From: JAJPKK01 sp035311445
GTDB lineage: Bacteria > Pseudomonadota > Alphaproteobacteria > Rhizobiales > Xanthobacteraceae
Direction of reading: 5' to 3'
DNA length: 27,259 bases
Assembly: GCA_035311445.1 (NCBI GenBank)
Contig: DATGCX010000248.1
Span: 1-27,259, forward strand
The notes under the pieces were generated by a model. The model was not told the DNA's origin and made no database searches. It saw only the letters and a list, made by a program, of their open reading frames with translations. Positions 23,128-27,259 of the stretch are shown piece by piece (position 1 is the stretch's first letter; each line of letters opens with the position of its first letter). The translations under genes and the position numbers were made by a program.

Positions 23128-23496
23128 TTATTTGCGTTTGGCGCGCACCTTTTTTCGCACCGATTTCGATGCCGAATCTTTACCTGCGATGCTGAAATCG
23201 TCCAGCTTCTTGCCCGACTTGAGTGCCGCCGCAAGCCATCGCGGCTTCAGCCCGCGTCCCGCCCAAGTTTCACTCGGATTATCTGGATTGCGGTATTTTG
23301 GAGCTACCTTACCCCTTGCTCCACGGCCGAAGGCACCTTTTGATCGGACGCCAGCGGCCTCGACGCGTGAAAGCTTGGCAAGCTCGGACTCCAAGGAACG
23401 GCGCTCGTCGGCGACCTTACCTCCCAATACCGCATCGATCTTGCCGCGAAGGCCGATGAGTGCGTCGATCGACATCGATTTCAAATTCATATTCAT
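23128..23496 (-). CDS. H-NS family nucleoid-associated protein
   Basis: A 122-residue H-NS/HvrA-type DNA-binding protein. The N-terminal coiled part covers about residues 8-48. A basic linker (GAFGRGARGKVAPK) leads to the C-terminal DNA-binding domain YRNPDNPSETWAGRG, continuing to KPRWL (residues 69-87), with the core AGRG loop that enters the minor groove of AT-rich DNA. A highly basic tail ends KKVRAKRK. The protein would silence AT-rich, often acquired DNA. The ATG at 23496 follows GGGAG; Met3 is an alternative. A promoter-like TATAAT lies just upstream. Confidence 0.88.
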   Translation of the reverse strand: MNMNLKSMSIDALIGLRGKIDAVLGGKVADERRSLESELAKLSRVEAAGVRSKGAFGRGARGKVAPKYRNPDNPSETWAGRGLKPRWLAAALKSGKKLDDFSIAGKDSASKSVRKKVRAKRK

Positions 23497-23522
23497 CCTG
23501 CTCCCTTGAAAGGATTACTTTT

Positions 23523-23551
23523 ATTATATCGATCTGGCCGTAAATGCAAGT
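23523..23551 (-). promoter_or_regulatory. Sigma-70-like promoter for the H-NS-type gene
   Basis: On the minus strand a perfect TATAAT (23523-23528) is preceded by ACTTGC/TTGCAT-like -35 sequence at 15-17 bases. It lies 27 bases ahead of the start codon. The -10 match is perfect and the -35 match is moderate. Confidence 0.5.
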
Positions 23552-24945
23552 CGAGCTATGCGACAAAGCGTGGGTATCGCATTTGATTCGTTTGAGCCCC
23601 TCTTTACCGTGCGCAATGAATTCCGCGCACAAGCTTGCGCCCACAGAGGCCAAGTTTGAAAAAATGAGCGCATAAACAGAATAATTCAACCTAAAGGGAC
23701 TGCCGGCTGCGATTTCAGCAAAGACGAAGATAACGTTAACCGGGCATAAAGGGCAGGTGCCCCAGATCGGTCAGATGACAATGATCCCCAAAAATAAGCC
23801 CGCCAGCACGTAAGCAGCCGCTGACTATCGATCCTCGTCACATCAAATCGATCGGTTTGTTTGCCGACACTCGTCAATCCCGAAAACGGATTTTGCTGGC
23901 CGGTTGACCTCGTGCCGCCGCACGGAAGGCGATCGTCAATTGGTGGCAAACTGCCTAAATACTTCTGATGTAAATCGTCGTCGTTAGAATGCCGGCCGCA
24001 CAATTTGACCCTGTCGGCCTCATTGCAGCAAATTACTGACCTGATTGCGCCATTGCGGCAAATTCGGCGCAACGACATGGTGCTGCCACAGATGATCAGA
24101 TGAAATTCGATCCGGTGTGGTGCCGGTCAGATAGGATGGCCCGATACTTGTCGCATGGCCCAATGTGCGCCTCCCATGAGCACCGAAATGGGGTCCGCCA
24201 AGGTCTTACAGCTCGCTCTGTCGTGGCTGTTGCGGAGTCACCAAACAACACCTGTTTTCGGCGCGTTTCCGAATGTCCGAAATACCTTACTCCAACAAAT
24301 TCACAAGGTCCGGTCGCGCTCCAAATGCTTGCCCATCCTCGCGCCATTCTCATCAATATCGAGTGGTATGCGCGTTTATTGTGTCCATGAGAGAACACCT
24401 CTTCTGGCAATTTTTCGGACTGGCGTGACCAACAGCCGGCCGAGCATGCAAGACTCGATGACCGTGCCGTCAACGGGCCCCCGGCTCGGCAGCGGCGCGC
24501 AGAACGAACGCCGCCGAAACACGGAAGCTGCACAATGATTCGCAAAGCATTTGCGCGGCCGCGTCCCCCGAGCGCGATGCGCTCATAATGGCGGTCGCGG
24601 TAATTCGCTCATTGATCTAATTTTCCCGGCTACGAGATCGAGGACGCCGGCTAGTGGACCAGCGGGCTAGGTCGAAAAGTCGCACGACAGACCAAACCCA
24701 GCGAACAAGCCTTGTCGCTACGCCGACATGAATGCTATTTGTTATCTTATATTGTGCGCTGCAGCAGCCGCGGTGACTGCAAGTTCCTCTTGAAATCTGC
24801 CACGGTGTCGCTAATCCGACGGACGGCATGCGCGAGGCCTCTTGGACCTCAACGTCAGTAGTGAACTGACCGCGCGGCAATTCGAATCTGATCTCGGTAA
24901 AGGTTCGATGGGGTCGCCGCGGTCGCAACGCCGGGAGTAAGAAAA
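23552..24945. other. 1.4-kb region without convincing gene
   Basis: Medium-GC DNA with many short frames on both strands, none with a ribosome site or a recognisable family. A short imperfect direct repeat, CATTGCAGCAAATT / CATTGCGGCAAATT, lies at about 24022-24063. It separates the H-NS-type gene from the ABC operon, is probably decayed sequence, and must carry the promoter of the operon near 24900. Confidence 0.4.
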
Positions 24946-25896
24946 ATGTCGCTCGTCGAAGCACGCGGCCTGGTCAAACGCTTCGGGTCGCTGACCGCGG
25001 TCGATGACATTTCGTTTTCGGTGGAACGTGGCGAGGTGGTCGGATTCCTGGGGCCGAACGGCGCCGGCAAGTCGACTGCCATGAAGATCATCAGCGGATT
25101 CATGGAACCGACCGCCGGGCAGGCGTGGATTGACGGCCACAACAGCCATACTGACCCGATACCGGCCCGACGCCATCTCGGTTATCTACCGGAAGGCGCA
25201 CCTGCGTACGCCGACATGACGGTCGCGGCTTTCCTCGAGTTCGTCGCGGCGATGCACGGAATGAACAGGCAGCAGGCCAACAGGCGCCTCGCCGAGCTGG
25301 TCGACCGCATTCATCTTGCGAGCGTCTGGAATCAGCGTATCGAATCCCTGTCCAAGGGCTTTAAACGAAGGGTCGGCATCGCCCAGGCGCTGGTGCACGA
25401 TCCCGACGCGCTGATCCTTGACGAGCCGACCGACGGGCTGGACCCGATCCAAAAATACGAAATGCGCGACCTGATCCGCTCGATCGCGCCGCAAAAGGCG
25501 ATCATCATATCGACGCACATCCTGGAAGAAGTCGAAGCAGTCTGCAACCGCGCCATCATCATCGCCAAGGGGCGGATGCTTGCGGACGCGACGCCGGCCG
25601 AATTGTTGGCGCGTGCGCCGAGCCACGGCAGGCTCGCACTGGCGCTGGTGACCGCCAATCCGCAAGGCGCAATCGATATCCTTTCGAAGCATCCAGGCGT
25701 CGGACGGGTGGAGATCGTCCAGCGGGTCAACGGTGTCACACGCCTTGCGGTGCAAACTTCGAAGGCCTGTCCCTCCACGAGCGAGCTTACGAGCCTGCTC
25801 GGCCAGTCAAACATCGCGGTGACCGAGTTCTATATGCAACGGGCGACGCTCGACGACGTATTTCGCCAGATCGCAAACCACGGGGCGGAGAACTAA
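24946..25896 (+). CDS. ABC transporter ATP-binding protein (GldA/NatA type)
   Basis: A 316-residue ATPase of an ABC-2-type exporter. Walker A GPNGAGKST lies at 36-44, the signature LSKGFKRR at 135-142, Walker B LILDEPTDGLDP at 156-167 and the H-loop His at 191 (ISTHILEE). About 90 residues follow the nucleotide-binding domain, as in GldA-like ATPases. The ATG at 24946 follows GGGAG. The permease gene starts four bases after its stop, so the genes are one operon. The cargo is unknown; similarity to gliding-motility Gld components does not imply gliding in this organism. Confidence 0.9.
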   Translation: MSLVEARGLVKRFGSLTAVDDISFSVERGEVVGFLGPNGAGKSTAMKIISGFMEPTAGQAWIDGHNSHTDPIPARRHLGYLPEGAPAYADMTVAAFLEFVAAMHGMNRQQANRRLAELVDRIHLASVWNQRIESLSKGFKRRVGIAQALVHDPDALILDEPTDGLDPIQKYEMRDLIRSIAPQKAIIISTHILEEVEAVCNRAIIIAKGRMLADATPAELLARAPSHGRLALALVTANPQGAIDILSKHPGVGRVEIVQRVNGVTRLAVQTSKACPSTSELTSLLGQSNIAVTEFYMQRATLDDVFRQIANHGAEN

Positions 25897-25899
25897 AAC

Positions 25900-26634
25900 A
25901 TGCACCCCCTGCTCCTCGTATTTCGCCGCGAATTTGCTGGCTATTTCTCAACCCCGGTGGCGGCGGTATTCCTTATTGTCTTCCTGGCACTTGCGGCCGG
26001 CATGACCTTCCTGGTCTCCGGCTTCTTCGAACGCGGCCAGGCCGACCTGTCGGGCTTCTTCTTCTGGCATCCATGGCTCTACCTCGTGCTGATGCCTGCG
26101 ATCGCGATGCGGCTGTGGGCAGAGGAAAGGCGCAGCGGCACCATCGAACTCCTGATGACATTACCGGTTCAGCCGTGGCAGATTGTCGTCGGCAAGTGGC
26201 TCGCGGCGTGGGCCTTCGCGGCGCTTGCACTTTTACTGACCACACCGCTATGGATCACCGTCAACGTGCTCGGCTCGCCGGATAACGGCGTAATCCTGTC
26301 GTCATATCTCGGCTCTTGGCTGATGGCGGGCGCATTTCTTGCGCTTGCAGCGGCCGTTTCTGCCCTGACCAAGAGCCAGGTGCTGGCCTTCATAGGCGCC
26401 ACCGCCGTGAGCTTCCTGTTCGTCATGGCGGGATTCGATCTCGTCATCGCGACCGTGCGCCCGTGGGCGCCGGGCTTCATCATCGACGCGGTGCGTTCGA
26501 TGTCGTTCTTTGCGCATTTCCAGCACATCACCGATGGCGTTCTGGAACTGCCGTCGATCGTTTTCTTCGTATCGCTGATCGTGTTTTCTCTGTGGCTCAA
26601 CGTCCGTTTCGTTGAGGTCAAAAAAGCTGCATGA
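25900..26634 (+). CDS. ABC-2 permease, GldF-like
   Basis: Membrane subunit of 244 residues with six hydrophobic segments. The first follows a short amphipathic N-terminus (FRREFAGYFSTPVAAVFL). The cytoplasmic block MRLWAEERRSGTIELLMTLPV is the hallmark of this permease branch. It is coupled to the ATPase before it and the GldG-like protein after it, with gaps of three and ten bases. Confidence 0.88.
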   Translation: MHPLLLVFRREFAGYFSTPVAAVFLIVFLALAAGMTFLVSGFFERGQADLSGFFFWHPWLYLVLMPAIAMRLWAEERRSGTIELLMTLPVQPWQIVVGKWLAAWAFAALALLLTTPLWITVNVLGSPDNGVILSSYLGSWLMAGAFLALAAAVSALTKSQVLAFIGATAVSFLFVMAGFDLVIATVRPWAPGFIIDAVRSMSFFAHFQHITDGVLELPSIVFFVSLIVFSLWLNVRFVEVKKAA

Positions 26635-26644
26635 GGCCCTCACC

Positions 26645-27259
26645 ATGTCCAGTCAAGCTCAACCGGAAACGCGGAGATCACCGGCGACTGGCCGGATCGT
26701 GCTTATCACGGCACTGCTCGGCGCCGTCGTTTTCGTGTGCCTCAATATCGTCAGCGCCCAGGTCTTTCGCAACGCTCGCGTCGATCTCACCGAGCAGCAT
26801 CTCTATTCGCTGAGCCAAGGCACCCGCACGCTGCTCAATGATCTTAACGAGCCGCTGCGGTTCCGCCTGTTCATGTCGTCCGGGCTTACGAAGCAGGCAC
26901 CCCAGCTTGCCGCCTTCGCGGGGCGGGTACGCTCGCTCTTGGATTCATATACAGCCGCTGCGAGGGGCAACATCGTTCTCGAAGTGATCGACCCGCGGCC
27001 ATACTCGGAGGAGGAAGACCGCGCCGTCGCTTTCGGCATTGACGGCTTCACCGGCCTCAATGGTGAGCGGTTGTTCTTTGGCCTCGCAGCCACCAATTCC
27101 ACCACCGGGCAATCTACCATCCGAGTGTTCGCGCCCGACCGCGAAGCATTCCTGGAATACGACCTGACGCGCCTCGTCTCGGAACTCGGGCGGCGCGGCA
27201 AACCCGTTGTGGCGGTGCTGGATGGGCTTGGCCTCGCCGGAAATCCCATGCTGCGGCTG
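26645..27259 (+). CDS. GldG-like ABC auxiliary protein, N-terminal part (runs off the window)
   Basis: The open frame starts at ATG 26645, ten bases after the permease stop, and is still open at the window end, giving 205 residues here. A single transmembrane helix (about residues 18-37) is followed by VDLTEQHLYSLSQGTRTLL and then an extracytoplasmic domain (RFRLFMSS, VLEVIDPRPYSEEEDRA, VVAVLDGLG). This is the pattern of GldG-type substrate-binding or auxiliary components. The third member of the exporter operon. Confidence 0.82.
   Translation, partial: MSSQAQPETRRSPATGRIVLITALLGAVVFVCLNIVSAQVFRNARVDLTEQHLYSLSQGTRTLLNDLNEPLRFRLFMSSGLTKQAPQLAAFAGRVRSLLDSYTAAARGNIVLEVIDPRPYSEEEDRAVAFGIDGFTGLNGERLFFGLAATNSTTGQSTIRVFAPDREAFLEYDLTRLVSELGRRGKPVVAVLDGLGLAGNPMLRL

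Noticed and set aside
24096..24545. 149-codon minus-strand frame in the 1.4-kb gap
   Set aside because: No ribosome site, irregular composition, no recognisable motif, and overlapping frames of similar length on the other strand.

Overview
The window looks like chromosomal DNA of an alphaproteobacterium of the Bradyrhizobium/Rhodopseudomonas group (Nitrobacteraceae). This is inferred from GC-rich codon use, a small H-NS/HvrA-type protein, many Tat- or Sec-exported catabolic hydrolases, and dispersed palindromes of the GTAGGATGGGTTGAGCG...AAACCCATC type that I associate with these genomes. No rRNA, tRNA, CRISPR array or intact transposase was seen.

Layout. (1) 124-6135, + strand: four exported enzymes, namely an SMP-30/gluconolactonase-like protein, an alpha/beta-hydrolase-domain protein, an imidazolonepropionase-like amidohydrolase and a Tat-type amidohydrolase_2. 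They are separated by palindromic repeats that begin just after stop codons. (2) about 6136-11430: an AT-richer accessory block. It holds two paralogous, unrecognised proteins that share a C-terminal domain of about 280 residues but have different N-termini. A radical SAM enzyme lies between them, within a span bounded by two perfect 26-bp direct repeats. Two small membrane proteins lie on the opposite strand. (3) about 11430-17020: a decayed amidohydrolase tail, a second alpha/beta-hydrolase-domain protein, a TauE/SafE-type permease, an MBL-fold hydrolase and a short CDF-like metal transporter. (4) about 17050-22610: a PIN-toxin remnant, then a GMC dehydrogenase with its Tat-type small subunit, a frameshifted luciferase-like monooxygenase, a carboxymuconolactone-decarboxylase-like protein and a PDC-hydrolase-like amidohydrolase. 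(5) 22611-27259: an H-NS-type protein, about 1.4 kb without a convincing gene, then a Gld-type ABC exporter operon that runs off the end.

Regions 1, 3 and 4 read as an accessory catabolic neighbourhood for lactones, esters and alcohols, mostly acting in the periplasm. The substrate cannot be read from the sequence, and no regulator gene of the usual catabolic type (LysR, TetR, GntR) is visible. The block in region 2 does not belong to this theme and is the best candidate for an undescribed system.
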